From assembly GCF_004193775.1 (NCBI RefSeq), contig NC_041002.1:7117261-7181260 (forward strand): a DNA stretch of 64,000 bases, read 5' to 3'. Positions 38,213 through 49,873 of the stretch are shown piece by piece. The notes under the pieces are model-generated. The model saw only the letters and a program-made list of their open reading frames with translations. It ran no database searches and was not told the DNA's origin. Origin of the DNA: Glycine soja (taxonomy: Eukaryota; Streptophyta; Magnoliopsida; Fabales; Fabaceae). Both the position numbers and the translations under genes were made by a program. How positions within the stretch are numbered: the stretch's first letter is position 1; the number at the start of each line of letters is the position of its first letter.

Positions 38213-41200
38213 ATGGGAACCAAAGTCCAGAATCTTCCAGGATATTACTCAATGAGAGATCTTAATGAGGAATCCAGCAGTTGTGGCTGGCCACTATTTT
38301 ATGGGGATAAATCACTCACAAATGGGCAGTACTACAATAATTATCTGCCAAGTTCTGTAACAGATGCATGTTCTGCATATGATAAGGATGTTGTGAAGCG
38401 CATGATGCTTGAGCATGAGGCCGTTTTTAAGAATCAGGTATGAATCTTCTAGTTTCTAACTTTATCCTTATCCCTGTTCCTGTAGCATGAATAGTTTTGG
38501 ATAGTGTGTATTCATGTAGAGTTTTCTTTTAACATGGTTCAAGTGATGGTTTTGTTAAGCTTAATTTCTTTTTGTATGCCGTGATTGTGAACCTATTGAT
38601 ATATTTATACTATGTGTTTCAAGCAGGTCTATGAACTTCACCGTTTGTACAGAATACAAAGGGATTTGATGAATGAGGTTAAAAGGAAAGAATTACACAG
38701 AAACCAGATACCTGTTGAGGCGTCATTTTCTGTAGGTCACATGACATCTCAGTTAACGACAGAAGACGGACAAAAATGGCATATTTCTGGCTTTCCTGTA
38801 GGAAATTCTACTTGTGCTAAAACATCTGTGTCGGGAGTTGAGGGCATTCATTCTCCTTTGGATTCTATGAAAGCGATCGGCCAACAAACTAGTCCATTTC
38901 CATCCCCAAATGGGTGTAGTAGTTCAAAAGATGTTGAGGTGCTTGAGTCTAGACCCTTGAAGGTGAGGAGAAAAATGTTTGACCTACATCTCCCTGCTGA
39001 TGAGTACATTGATACTGAGGAAAGTGAAAAACTCAGCGATGAAAAGACAAGTGATCCATCATTCTTTCTTCCTGATAGAAACTGTAAAACTGGAAAGGAG
39101 GGTGATGCAAAACTTTTTTGCGGCAATGGTGAGAAGACTGGTTGCCAGGAGGACACTTCAAGATCTGAGCAGTCTTTAAGGAGAAGAAATGGTTTGGCTG
39201 ACTTAAATGAACCTGTTCCGGTGGAAGAAACATATAATTCTCCATATGTTCACCTACTGAATCGTAATCCCTGTCAAGGGGCAACTGAATGCTCTGATAT
39301 CTCTGCTGATGCTGCCAAACAAAAGTCAGACTTTTTTGCTCTGTCTAGGGAGCAATTGCTCAACTCTCATCATGGAACTGAAAGTTGGACTCGAAGTAAT
39401 GAATATTTGGAGAGCAATGGGGGTGGAAAAGGGTGGTATCAATCAGTGGCTGAGTCAGGTTAGACTTCTTATTTTCTTGCTCACTTCTTTTCCCCCCCGC
39501 TGAACACCCCCCCCTGCGTTAGGTTGTCATATCGTGATTTTGTTAAAATAATCATTTAACAGAGTCAAAGAATTAAAGAGCTTGTCTTTTGTCAGTGCTT
39601 GTTAGAGATAATGATACTTTGTTGCCTTCTTGTTTCATGTTAGTAAACTATTTTTAATTAGTAATAAAATTGAATCTTTGTGCCCTTACTAAAATTTAAC
39701 AAAGCTCATTCCTTTGTGTATCTTTTCCTTTTTTTTCTTTTGGAGTACACTGGTCTTTCTTATCAGGCAACAATCAGTATTGATATTAACTTCTGTTTAA
39801 ATTGTTGTTCCATGACAATCGTGTTGCTAATGCTGACAGGGCAAGCTAAAAGCAACACGCACCCTGTTCCACAACTCCTCAAATCAGTATCTTCCCAGAC
39901 AATACAAGATGCACTTAGCAAAGTTCGTGAACCTGCATCTGATTATCTAAATGGTCGAAACAAGGCTGACATGTGGAGGGAAAAGACAGTTAGTGATTTA
40001 CATATCAGTGAAAGAAATCATGAATACTCCATCAATAAGCAACCTGAGTCTGTGATACCATTACATAGACCTGGTCTTTTTGCAGCTTCTCCTTCCTCTG
40101 ATTTATCTAAGTCTTGGTCTCATTCGGCTTCTTCTTGGGAAATGGCCAATAGCAGCCTAAGCCAGAAGTTGATGTCAATTCAGACACCTCCATGTCTAAA
40201 TGCATCTGGTGCTTTGAGTAGGAGATCCCAGTCACATCAAAGTAATGGGGTATTGGAAGAATGCTGGCCTCTAAATATCAATTCCAAGCCTAACCCAGGT
40301 TTTCGAAGTGACGCACCTATACAGAATGGATTTTACCCTGGGTCTTCATCTGGGCCCAAGGAACCATCGATGAACATCTCTTCAATTAGCTATGACTATC
40401 TCAATCATAAAAATGATTGTAAGATAATTCCTGATCACTTCATCAACAATGTTTCGTCAAAATCCTGTAAGGGTTCAGATTCAAATTGCAATGACATGAA
40501 GTCTGGAAAAGATATTGACTTGAATGTGCTGCTTCCGAATGGTTTATCCAATAACTTAGTTCCCCGGTCAGGTGCTGGGATAATGGATGGACAACAGAAC
40601 AATGAGGAGCGTCATGCAGTGTTGCCTTGGCTTAGAGAGAAGACAACTTGTAAGAATGGAGTACAAAACACTGCAGGAGAGTCGAGTTTATTCCATGCTG
40701 CCTCATTGTCCAACAAAGATGAAACTGTAAAGGGACCTAGTGGAAAATTTATGCACAATGTAACTTCAGTTTTGTGTTCTAATGACACTGAGGCAAGGAG
40801 GACGGAGGCAAATGAAAGCTCTGGTAATAAGAAAATTCTTGGTATTCCCATATTTGATATGGCTCATATTTCTCCTAAGAAGGAATTTTCTTCAATCACT
40901 TCTCTGTCTGTGTTGAATCCTACTCCATCCGATCTAGAAGCAGTGGGAAATAAGAAAAAATGGATATTTGATATTAACTTGCCTTGTGATGCTGCTGTTG
41001 TTGAGTTGGACAAAGAAGCATTCACTGAAACTGCTGTTAGTAAGACAAGGTCTCCTACAACAGCAGACTCTAGAAATCAAATTGATCTGAACTTGAGTAT
41101 GAGTGAGGATGAAGGATCTTTCACAACTATACCAAGTGATAATATAAAAATGAAGGCACAAATAGATTTGGAAGCCCCTGCTCCTCCCGAGATAGAGGAG

Positions 41201-42019
41201 GATGCTGTTCCTGAAGAAAAGAAGCTTGAAACTGCTCTAGCATCACCGCAAGTCCCACAAGGCACAGTTGAACAGCCAAAGGATGATGAACTTATTACAA
41301 ATGCAGCAGAGGCAATTGTTGTCTTGTCATCTCTTACCTGGGAAGTGGATGATGGTGTGATCAGTCCATCAGAAAGTCCAAAGGTGGACCTGCTAAGTTG
41401 GTTTGCAGATGTTGTTTCCTCCTCATGCAAAGATGAGGGAAAGTGTGATGTTTCAAGGGAAAAAGATGGCGAGGACAACGAGGGGCGTTCCTCTGAAGGA
41501 ATGGATTACTTTGAGGCAATGACATTGAACTTGCCGGAGACCAAGGAAGAAGACTACATGCCCAAGCCTCTTGTCCCTGAAAACTTCAAAGTGGAAGAAA
41601 CAACTACTTTGTTGCCAACTCGGACACGAAAAGGGCCAGCAAGGAGAGGGAGGCAGCGCAGGGACTTCCAAAGGGACATCCTTCCAGGCCTGGCATCATT
41701 GTCGAGGCATGAAGTGACAGAAGATCTTCAGACATTTGGAGGGCTTATGAGAGCAACAGGTTATTCTTGGAATTCAGGATTAACTAGGAGAAGCTCATCT
41801 AGGAATGGTGGTGGCAGGGGGAGGCGACGGGGGCAGGTTGCCCCCTCTCCCCCGACACCAGTGGCAACCAATGAAACTAGCACCCCACTGATGCAGCAGC
41901 TTAATAATATTGAAGTTGGATTGGAGGATAGAAGCCTAACAGGTTGGGGCAAGACAACCAGAAGGCCCCGCCGACAGAGGTGCCCGGCCGGTAACCCTCC
42001 GTTGATCCAGTTAACCTAA
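38213..42019 (+). CDS. DUF863 family protein
   Basis: Three coding exons: 38213-38437, 38627-39458 and 39840-42019. Junctions are CAG|GTATGA...GCAG|GTC, TCAG|GTTAGA...GACAG|GG. They join in frame to 3237 nt, 1078 residues. The family is plant-specific and of unknown biochemistry. Recognisable blocks: N-terminal MGTKVQNLPGYYSMRDLNEE; a coiled-coil-like stretch around VYELHRLYRIQRDLMNEV (76-93); RRKMFDLHLPADEYID (189-204); and a conserved C terminus GWGKTTRRPRRQRCPAGNPP (1054-1073), basic and Arg/Gly-rich from about 1003. DLN-type motifs recur: LADLNEPVP (265-273), DIDLNVLLP (577-585), FDINLP (729-734), IDLNLS (767-772). These resemble EAR repression motifs, so nuclear action is inference. The neighbour on the far side of 10.7 kb is a PPR gene, as I recall for Arabidopsis At1g69360/At1g69350. 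The start choice is secure: it follows the leader acceptor by two bases and opens the conserved N terminus. Confidence 0.95.
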
Positions 42020-45000
42020 TCACCATAAGAGGCTTAAAATTTTTAGATGTGAATTTATAGAGGTAAGCAGGGCAGGCTTTCGAATTAATGGAACGCATGA
42101 TGTTCTCAGGCATGGGGATTTCTCTTGTAAATTTCTTCAACCCGTATTTGGGTATATGCTTGATTGTCAGTCTTTGGGGTGGTGGTACCAACTTGTATTA
42201 TTCTTAAATAATGTTGCATGATTTCTTCTCATTATCTCTTTATAGAACTGTTGAGATATATATACCAGTGTTCCTTCAATTCATTGCTCTCTCACTTTCT
42301 AGGTTTTTTTATTATTGATTTTGTGCTTACACCGGGTACTTTGCTGCATGAGTTAGTCCTTCATCTAATAGGGGTCTTATATTAGCTTATAGTATTAGAT
42401 CTGTTTTTTTGTTATGGAAACATATGGTCATTTTGTTGTCCTTAATCACATCTCATTTTGTAGAGTAATTTAAGATTTTCTACCATCTGTTTTGTAATTA
42501 TCAAGGAATCCCATTGATGTTAAATATGTATAATTTTTTTCCCATTATATGGCAATCCTTATTATTCTAGTGGTTTTCTTTTTCAAAATTTTCTCTTCTC
42601 CTATGGTCCTTTTGGAGCTATTGATCAAACTTGACTCTCATCAATGTTGGAGTCTGAGGCTTATCACATAGCTTGAGGACCGCACGAGTAAATTATTAAA
42701 GTGTACAGTATGTGGGGTAGTGCAATGTATCTGCCCCTCTGCGTTACTCTTATAACAATGCTCCCTGCAGTGTGATACATGAATAGTTTCTTAACTTTGT
42801 TCCACGTTGGTTGGTTAAAAAAGTACTTTAAATACTAACAATTTTAGCGCAAAAAATGCTCTGTATGGGAGAAAAGATATATTTTTTTATACTAATAAAT
42901 CCACGTTTTGAGGTTAAGATGGTCATCACCAAGTGCGTGTTTGGTTTCCCTTGGGAGGTCCTCAAACGTCTGTTTAATTAAAAGTTTCAAATTCTTATTT
43001 CTTACAAAATGTGCATGGAAATGTATACTCATTCAATTCTAATCTTAAATCAAACACACCCTAAATGGAGCGTGCATTTGTCCTAGATGGTAACATTGAA
43101 AGGCTGTTCTATCATCAAACCAATTTATTGGAAGTACATTCATCAAATTAAACTCCAGTAAATTTAATTCATCTTCTCCCAGAAAATGTTGGACAATAAG
43201 AGGCTAAATTGATAAATAGGAGAATTTATCAATTATTAAAAATAAAGTTGGATTTTTTTCTTCTTCCCGGAAACCTATCATGTCACGTGTGGCCAGAACA
43301 ATAAATGTAGCTTCTACATTATTTTTTCCCCCATGGTTTTGTTGCTCAGGGTTTGATAGTGTTTCAAAACAAGCTGTAAGAACATTTGCCAACAGAGTTT
43401 GATAGTGGTTTTGTTTTATTTTGGTACACTAATAAAATATTATTTGCTATTATTTTTATAAAGTAAAAAATCACATGTTGGTAAAAATACTAAAAATATA
43501 ACTCTCTTTTAAAGTAAGAAAAATATCTTTGAAATTTACTTTAGATTTTATTTCGTTGGACTGGCTCTAGTCAATTTTAGTGAATTCTATCTCCAAAAAA
43601 TGATTAGTCTCAAACTATTGAAATATTCACGATGTGTGCGCAAAAAAAAGTTACATTATAGAGTAAAAAATCTAAAAGTTGTGCAGCTAATTTTATCTGT
43701 GCATCTATGTGAGTCATGCTTGTCTACCCCTGGCCGTATTAGGAAAAGTCATTTGGATGACTCAAATGGTCATCTTTTTTTCTTTTACTTTTCTCTCTTT
43801 AACTCAAAAAATAGAAATAAAAAAGCAAAGGTTGCGTGGTCTTAGTTGATTCGTTTGCTACTTACCAGATTGGTTCACATGGTAAAGACAAGAAAGGAAG
43901 AGTAAAGAAGAGAAGATGAGAAACAGAATTGTTCACAGGAAGTGCATATTGTTTTTCTAATGTGTCTATTATCATTTATATTTGGTTAGATATTTTTTAA
44001 ACTATTTGTTTGATTGGTAAAGGAACAATGGGTATTTTAAATTAAAATAAGTTAGATTAGATAGTCATAGACACATGAAAGGGACAAGAGATACTCTCTT
44101 GTATACAAAAATAATAAAAAGAAATGCATTATTACATCTATTCTGCAATTATTGATTTAAATTGTATCATGACCACAATTTTGTTATATTTTCTTGGACG
44201 GTGTTGATTATTTATAACGAATGTCTCAATTATGTAAAGGATATTATTAAAAAAATAAAACTTAATTATATATTTTGGTATAAATGGTAATATTTTTTTA
44301 ATTTATAAATGACAGCTGTGGAAAAAAAGATATGTTTTAAATAGAAGAAAGACGACACTGATTTTAAATTGTCTATGCATCACATTTCTATATTTTTTTC
44401 TTTGTGCTTTTATCTTTTGAGATAAAAAAAATTCTCTCAAAAGAACAATGTAAAGAGAAAGGTACAAAAATATATGTAATAATAATTTGTTGTTTAAGAT
44501 TATGTTGTCACACCTTTCTTAGCATTTAAGGTCAATTACTTTGTCTTTGAATCAATGTGTTTCTCATTAGATAAAGCTTTTTTAGTCGCTTCGTTAGTTC
44601 TAAGAAATAATTAATATATTCTAAACAAAAATATCAAACCCACGTTTAGTAGATTTGTGATCAAATTCACAAGGGATAATTGAGATTATTTATGACGCTA
44701 AGTTTGCACAATTAAACTAATAAACATAAGTTCATAAATAAATAAAATATTTGTTGGAAAATAGATGCTTAATTTTTTAGCTGGTGCATACTGTATACTA
44801 TTTTTATTTAGTGAGCATAGTTTATTTGTACTTTTCTATCAACAAAAGTTTTATAAAACTATTCACTTATTGATTTAAGACAAGAGACTCTCATAAATTT
44901 CTAATTATTGTTCTACCATCTCTCAACTATTTAATCTTTTGATACCACTTTGCTGCTTCAACTTTTTGTTGAAGTTATGAAGTTAAAAAAATTGCCTTTT

Positions 45001-46683
45001 CTAATTAACTTTAACAATTAATAAATCAATATTTTCCAAACTCGTCTTCTCATTTAAAAAAGAAATCAAAATTCCTATTTTTTTAGTTAAGAAATGCAAT
45101 TTTTAAAACCGTTTACATGAATCAAAGTTATGATGATATGTGCCTTGTATGCTGATATGCTCACACTTATTATATTGTGTTATTCCTGTTGGTCAATAAT
45201 AAAACAGAGATTTATGTCTTCATTATTTTGATATTGTCACGTATTATACAAGTGTGTGAGTGTGTCCAAGTCGAACACCATAAAATATATTAGGCTTTTG
45301 TATAAGTGCAGGTACAATCAGATAAGTATGTATATAAATTAGAAGAAAAAAAGAAGAAGAAATGCTATCATTTTCAACTTCCACCAAGATTAAAGAAGTT
45401 AACCAGTGAAAAATAAATTGAGACGATAAAAAAATTTAATTTCAGTATATTATTATTGTAAATTGAGACATATCATTTTTTTTAAAGGCTAAATCACATG
45501 TCATAACTTTGATTCATGTAAACGGTTTCAAAAATTAAATTTCCTAACTTAAAACATAAAATAATTATCATACAAATTAATAAATTAAATAAAATTAAAT
45601 AAACATAGTCACGATATAAAATTATTTTCTCTATTATTAGTGTAAAATTCTATTCAATAAACTAAATAAAAATTATCCTAAAATTAAAATTTTAAAATGA
45701 CAGGCATTAAAAGAGAGTTTATTTATATCAACTTGATGGTATGAGACTCGTGGGAATGTAGGAGGGGCAATGGAATAATATAATAATAATATTATTATTA
45801 TTATTATTGATGTTGTGTGGGACATAGTACATACATAGAATGAGAGAGACAGAGAGAAGAAGATCAGATATTGGGGTGTGTGTCGTACCTAGACAGCAGT
45901 CCCAGGATTAAAGATGCGTCGGTGTAGAGAGAGAAAACGCGAATGCTGGAATCTCATTGGCTGCGTCTTTGTTTGGTTCTTGTTGTTGTTGGTACTTTAC
46001 TTTCTTACCATGAAAATAACATAACTTACTTGTTTTTGTTTTTGCGTTTCTCTTTCTCTCTCTAATAGAATGGTACTTTTATTGTCATTCCCTTCCTCCC
46101 CCAAATCACAGCACACACCTAACTTATCATAATTCATGTCCCATTTCAGTGCTCTGCCGCTACTTTGTCCTTTTCCTTCCCTACCCACTTTTTCTTTCCT
46201 CCCTTGTGCTGTCGAATCTTCCTCGTTGACCAAATCATTAAGTAATTACCAACATAAAACTATCTTTTAATATAATTTTTGGTTGAATTATTCGCTTCAT
46301 CCCTATATTTTTATTAATTGTATGTTTTAATTTTTATATTTAATGTAATTTTAGTTTTTATATTAATTTGTTTTTTTTCCTGTCTCTATCATCAATTTTA
46401 TCTTATTTCTGTTAAATAAAACAATTAAAAATGATCTCTTTTGTTTTCAACAATTGTTAGTTTTATACTATCAAATTACTCTATCCATCCCAAAATTACT
46501 ATAATTTTGGTCTTTAAAAAAACAAATTTTTAATAAGATATTTAAATATCTATTCTAATTTTACTTTTTAATAAATAATATTATTTTGAAAGTCTTAATA
46601 ACATATTTATTGAAATTAAAAGAGAAAATAAAGGTATTTTAACTCTTTATCCAAATAAACAAGTTATATGGAAGAAGTTTCTC
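42020..46683. other. 3'UTR of the DUF863 gene, then intergenic DNA
   Basis: The DUF863 3'UTR probably ends near 42200-42300 ('aaataatgttgcatg' at about 42206 is a possible polyadenylation signal region). Beyond it I see no gene. A less AT-rich block at about 45840-46250 has GA repeats, a palindromic TAA/TTA tract (45779-45809) and a 78-codon minus-strand frame without known motifs. At about 46477 'tactctatccatcccaaaatta' looks like a single Stowaway-like MITE end. Confidence 0.45.
45083..45555. mobile_element. possible TIR element with ~60-bp arms
   Basis: The arm at 45083-45141 and the inverse of 45495-45555 share 'cataactttgattcatgtaa', continuing into 'acggttt.aaaaatt'. The interior of about 350 bp is AT-rich and non-coding. 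No target duplication was identified, so this could also be two dispersed copies of one repeat. Confidence 0.5.
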
Positions 46684-46815
46684 ACAATTTTAAACAAGTA
46701 AGAGTAAAATTTACTCATGCACATCCAACTTTTTATTCCAATAACTACTAAGCAATCAAAATACAAACAAAAAAAGAAAATGGTAAATCATCAAGCCTTT
46801 TTTATCTCAACAACT
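46684..46815 (+). repeat. direct repeat, left copy (partner at 49744-49873)
   Basis: It starts ACAATTTTAAACAAGTAA and ends near 'tttatctcaa'. About 80% identical by eye to 49744-49873. The pair brackets the satellite array and the integrase remnant and may be what is left of the element's LTRs. Confidence 0.75.
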
Positions 46816-46825
46816 TCTAAATCTG

Positions 46826-48516
46826 TTTAGGACAAATGACATTATTCGTCCATTTACCTAAATCGGTTTTTGTCTTTTAAATCGCATTCGTTGCAAACTT
46901 CGTGCAACTCGAACTCTAGAATGAACTTCTTTGTTCCATTTCTTAGAACAACGACATTAGCTTAGGACAAATGACATTCTTCATCCGTTTACTTAAGTCG
47001 GTTTTTGTCTTCTAAATAGCATTCGTTGCAAACTTTGTGCAACTCGAACTCTAGAATGAACTTCTTCGTTCCGTTTCTTAGAGTAGCAACATCGGCTTAG
47101 GACAAATGACATTCTTTGTCCATTTACCTAAGTTGATTTTTGTCTTATAGATCACATTCGTTGCAAACTTCATGCAACTCGAACTCTAGAATGAACTTCT
47201 TTGTTCCATTTCTTAGAGCAGCGGCATCAGCTTAGGACAAATGACATTCTTCGTCCATTTACCTAAATCAATTTTTGTCTTCTAAATCGAGTTTGTTGCA
47301 AACTTCATGCAACTCGAACTCTAGATGGACTTCTTCGTTCCATTTCTTAGAGCAGTGACACTGGCTTAGGACAAATGACATTCTTTGTCCGTTTACCTAA
47401 GTCGGTTTTTGTCTTCTAAATAGCATTCGTTGTAAACTTTGTGCAACTCGAACTCTAGAATGAACTTGTTCGTTCCATTTCTTAGAGTAGCGACATTGGC
47501 TTAGGACAAATGGCATTCTTCGTCCATTTACCTAAGTCGGTTTTTGTCTTCTAAATAGCATTCGTTGCAAACTTTGTGCAACTCGAACTCTAGAATGAAC
47601 TTCTTTGTTCCATTTCTTAGAGTAACAACATCGGCTTAGGACAAATGACATTGTTCGTCCATTTACCTAAGTCGATTTTTGTCTTATAGATCACATTCGT
47701 TGCAAACTTCATGCAACTCGAACTGTAGATGGACTTCTTCGTTCCATTTCTTAGAGCAGTGACATCGGTTTAGGAAAAATGGCATTCTTCGTCCGTTTAC
47801 CTAAGTCGGTTTTTCTCTTCTAAATAGCATTCGTTGCAAACTTTGTGCAACTCAAACTCTAGAATGAACTTGTTCGTTCCATTTCTTAGAGTAGCGACAT
47901 TGACTTAGGACAAATGACATTCTTCGTCCATTTACCTACGTCGATTTTTGTCTTGTAGATCACATTCGTTTCAAACTTCATGCAACTCGAACTCTAGAAT
48001 GGAGTTCTTTGTTCCCTTTCTTAGAGCAATGACATCAATTTAGGACAAATGGCATTCTTCGTCCATTTACCTAAATCAATTTTTGTCTTCTAAATCGTGT
48101 TTGTCGCAAACCTCATGCATCTCAAGCTCTAGATGGACTTCTTCATTCCATTTCTTAGAGTAGCGACACCGGCTTAGGACAAATGACATTCTTCGTTCAT
48201 TTACCTAAGTCAGTTTTTGTCTTCTAAATAGCATTCGTTGCAAACTTTGTGCAACTCAAACTCTAGAATGAAATTCTTCGTTCCATTTCTTAGAGTAGCA
48301 ACATCGGCTTAGGACAAATGACATTCTTCGTCCATTTACCTAAGTCGATTTTTGTCTTGTAGATCACATTCGTTGCAAACTTCATGCCACTTACACTCTA
48401 GAATGAACTTCTTTATTCCATTTCTTAAAGCAACAACATTGACTTAGGACAAATGACATTCTTCGTCCATTTATCCAAGTCAATTTTTGTCTTGTAGATC
48501 ACATTTATTGATGAAA
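46826..48516 (-). repeat. 13-unit tandem array, 134/135-bp monomers, in a retroelement 3' region
   Basis: The motif TTAGGACAAATG (or a one-base variant) recurs with its first G at 46830, 46965, 47100, 47235, 47369, 47504, 47639, 47773, 47908, 48043, 48177, 48312 and 48447; every step is 134 or 135 bp. The 134-bp steps come from units with 'ctagatggactt' in place of 'ctagaatgaactt'. Each monomer contains three stem-loop sequences: CTTAGG..AAATG/CATTT..CCTAAG, GTTGCA-7-TGCAAC, and CTCTAGAATGAAC/GTTCCATTTCTTAGAG. Three monomer types occur in partial A-B-C order. The array abuts the end of a decayed Ty3/gypsy integrase and lies downstream of it in element orientation. Confidence 0.95.
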
Positions 48517-48589
48517 ATGCCTTTCATGAAATGCCTGACTTCTTTAAACAATCATCTATATCCCATCCTTTTTTAAAAGAGAAATTTAT

Positions 48590-49695
48590 TACAAATGGAT
48601 TGTACTAACTATAATATCTCCTCAAATTGGCTGCATTCCATGTTTGGGGTATTGTTAACCCGAAAAATGTTTCCAACATATAAGCATCTATCTTAACCCT
48701 CACTCTATAAGGGTCTTCATAGTTATCTGTTAGTTTTCCTTGTGTTGCATTCTTTCTGCCCTTCTCAATACAATGTCCTTTTTTTCAAAGTCTCAAGGTA
48801 AAACACGCTTGTTATACCTAGTAGCTACTCTTGCTTTTAATGTGACTTCTCTAATGCCAGTCACATCTCTTTTTTCATTTGCAAGATCCAACTTTGTGGG
48901 AATTAATTCATATGCACTACCCTCCAAGTCGGTTCTCCTATCTTTGTTGGAATTATTGCATCCACTCAATACATTAAGCGAAAAGGAGACTCCTCTGTCG
49001 AAGTATGCAAAGTAGTTCTGTAAGTCCATAACACATAAGGAACTTGTTCTACCCAACAAACTTTAGCTTCTTCCAAATGTCTTTGTATTCTCTTTAGAAT
49101 TACCAAGTCTGTAACTTCTACTTGGCCATTTGTTTGAGGGTGTTCTAATGAAGTGTTTCTTGACTTTTAAGTCAGATAGGAACTCTTTGAAGCCTTTATC
49201 TACAAACTGTGTCGTTATCTTAACTATTACATTCGAAATCCCAAACCTGTAGAGAATTTGTCTGAAGACAAAATTTCCATGTTCTTGGCAGTGATTGTGG
49301 CTAAGGCCTGTGCCTCTATCCCTTTTGTAAAGTAATCAATTGCTACTACCAAGAACTTGACTTGTCCCGCCGCCTTAGGAAATGGTCCCAATATGTCTAT
49401 TCCCCACCAAATGAATGGCAAAGGCGAACTTTGGTTCTTTAAAGCTTTTGGGGGGAGCAATATGAATGTTGACACATCTCTGGCAGCAATCACATTTTTT
49501 GACATATTCCATAATTTCCTTTTCCAAAGTCCACCAAAAATAAATTGCTCATATAATTTGCTAACGTTCTGATATGCTTTTCTCAAACACTTAGCAAGGG
49601 TTGCGAGAAACCTCTTTTATATAACTTGTCATCGATCAAATAGAAATGAGCTGTTGATCTTTCCAGTATGTGGGCTTCTTTGCTACCAGTTGAGA
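48590..49695 (-). pseudogene. Ty3/gypsy integrase remnant (Tat/Ogre-like), many frameshifts
   Basis: Read on the minus strand from about 49695: a region upstream of the core (A-H-F-Y-L-I-D-D-K-L-Y-K-R-G-F-S), then core motifs WGIDILGPFPKAAGQVKF and VVAIDYFTKGIEA (49227-49586 frame), then in shifted frames D-N-D-T-Q-F-V-D (second Asp) and HPQTNGQVEVTD (catalytic Glu), then WTYRTT, ARVATRYNKRVLP (48793-49059 frame), and a final block whose frames give Y-E-D-P-Y-R-V-R-V and I-P-Q-T-W-N-A-A-N-L-R-like matches near 48620-48690. The catalytic residues can be traced but lie in different frames separated by stops, so it cannot be functional. gag, protease, RT and RNase H are absent, so most of the element is deleted. 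The lineage call rests on these motifs and on the 3' tandem array. Confidence 0.85.
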
Positions 49696-49743
49696 TAGTT
49701 CCATGCTACAAATATTCTATTACAAGTCTTAATAAGGGTATTA

Positions 49744-49873
49744 ACAATTTTAAACAAGTAATAACAAAATTTACTTAGACATATTCAACTCTTTATTCAA
49801 ATAACTCCTAAGTAATCAAAATCTAAACTAAAATAGAAAATATGTCATCAAGCCTCTTTTATCTCAATAACTC
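49744..49873 (+). repeat. direct repeat, right copy (partner at 46684-46815)
   Basis: Same orientation as the left copy. It sits only ~50 bp beyond the N-terminal end of the integrase remnant. If it is LTR sequence, gag and most of pol were lost by deletion. Confidence 0.75.

Noticed and set aside
39680..39839. N-terminal extension of the long DUF863 frame before 39840
   Set aside because: It is intron read-through: a clean acceptor (GACAG|GG) at 39839/39840 joins in frame to the donor at 39458, and the extra residues are hydrophobic with no match to the family.
46477..46680. Stowaway-like MITE end (tactctatccatccc)
   Set aside because: Only one terminus was found; no inverted partner within several hundred bases.
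46826..48516. CRISPR array
   Set aside because: The units are 134-135 bp with no separate spacers, the genome is eukaryotic, and the repeat is linked to a retroelement.
49227..49586. 119-codon minus-strand frame as a host gene
   Set aside because: It contains gypsy integrase core motifs and sits among frameshifted integrase pieces, so it is part of a dead retroelement.
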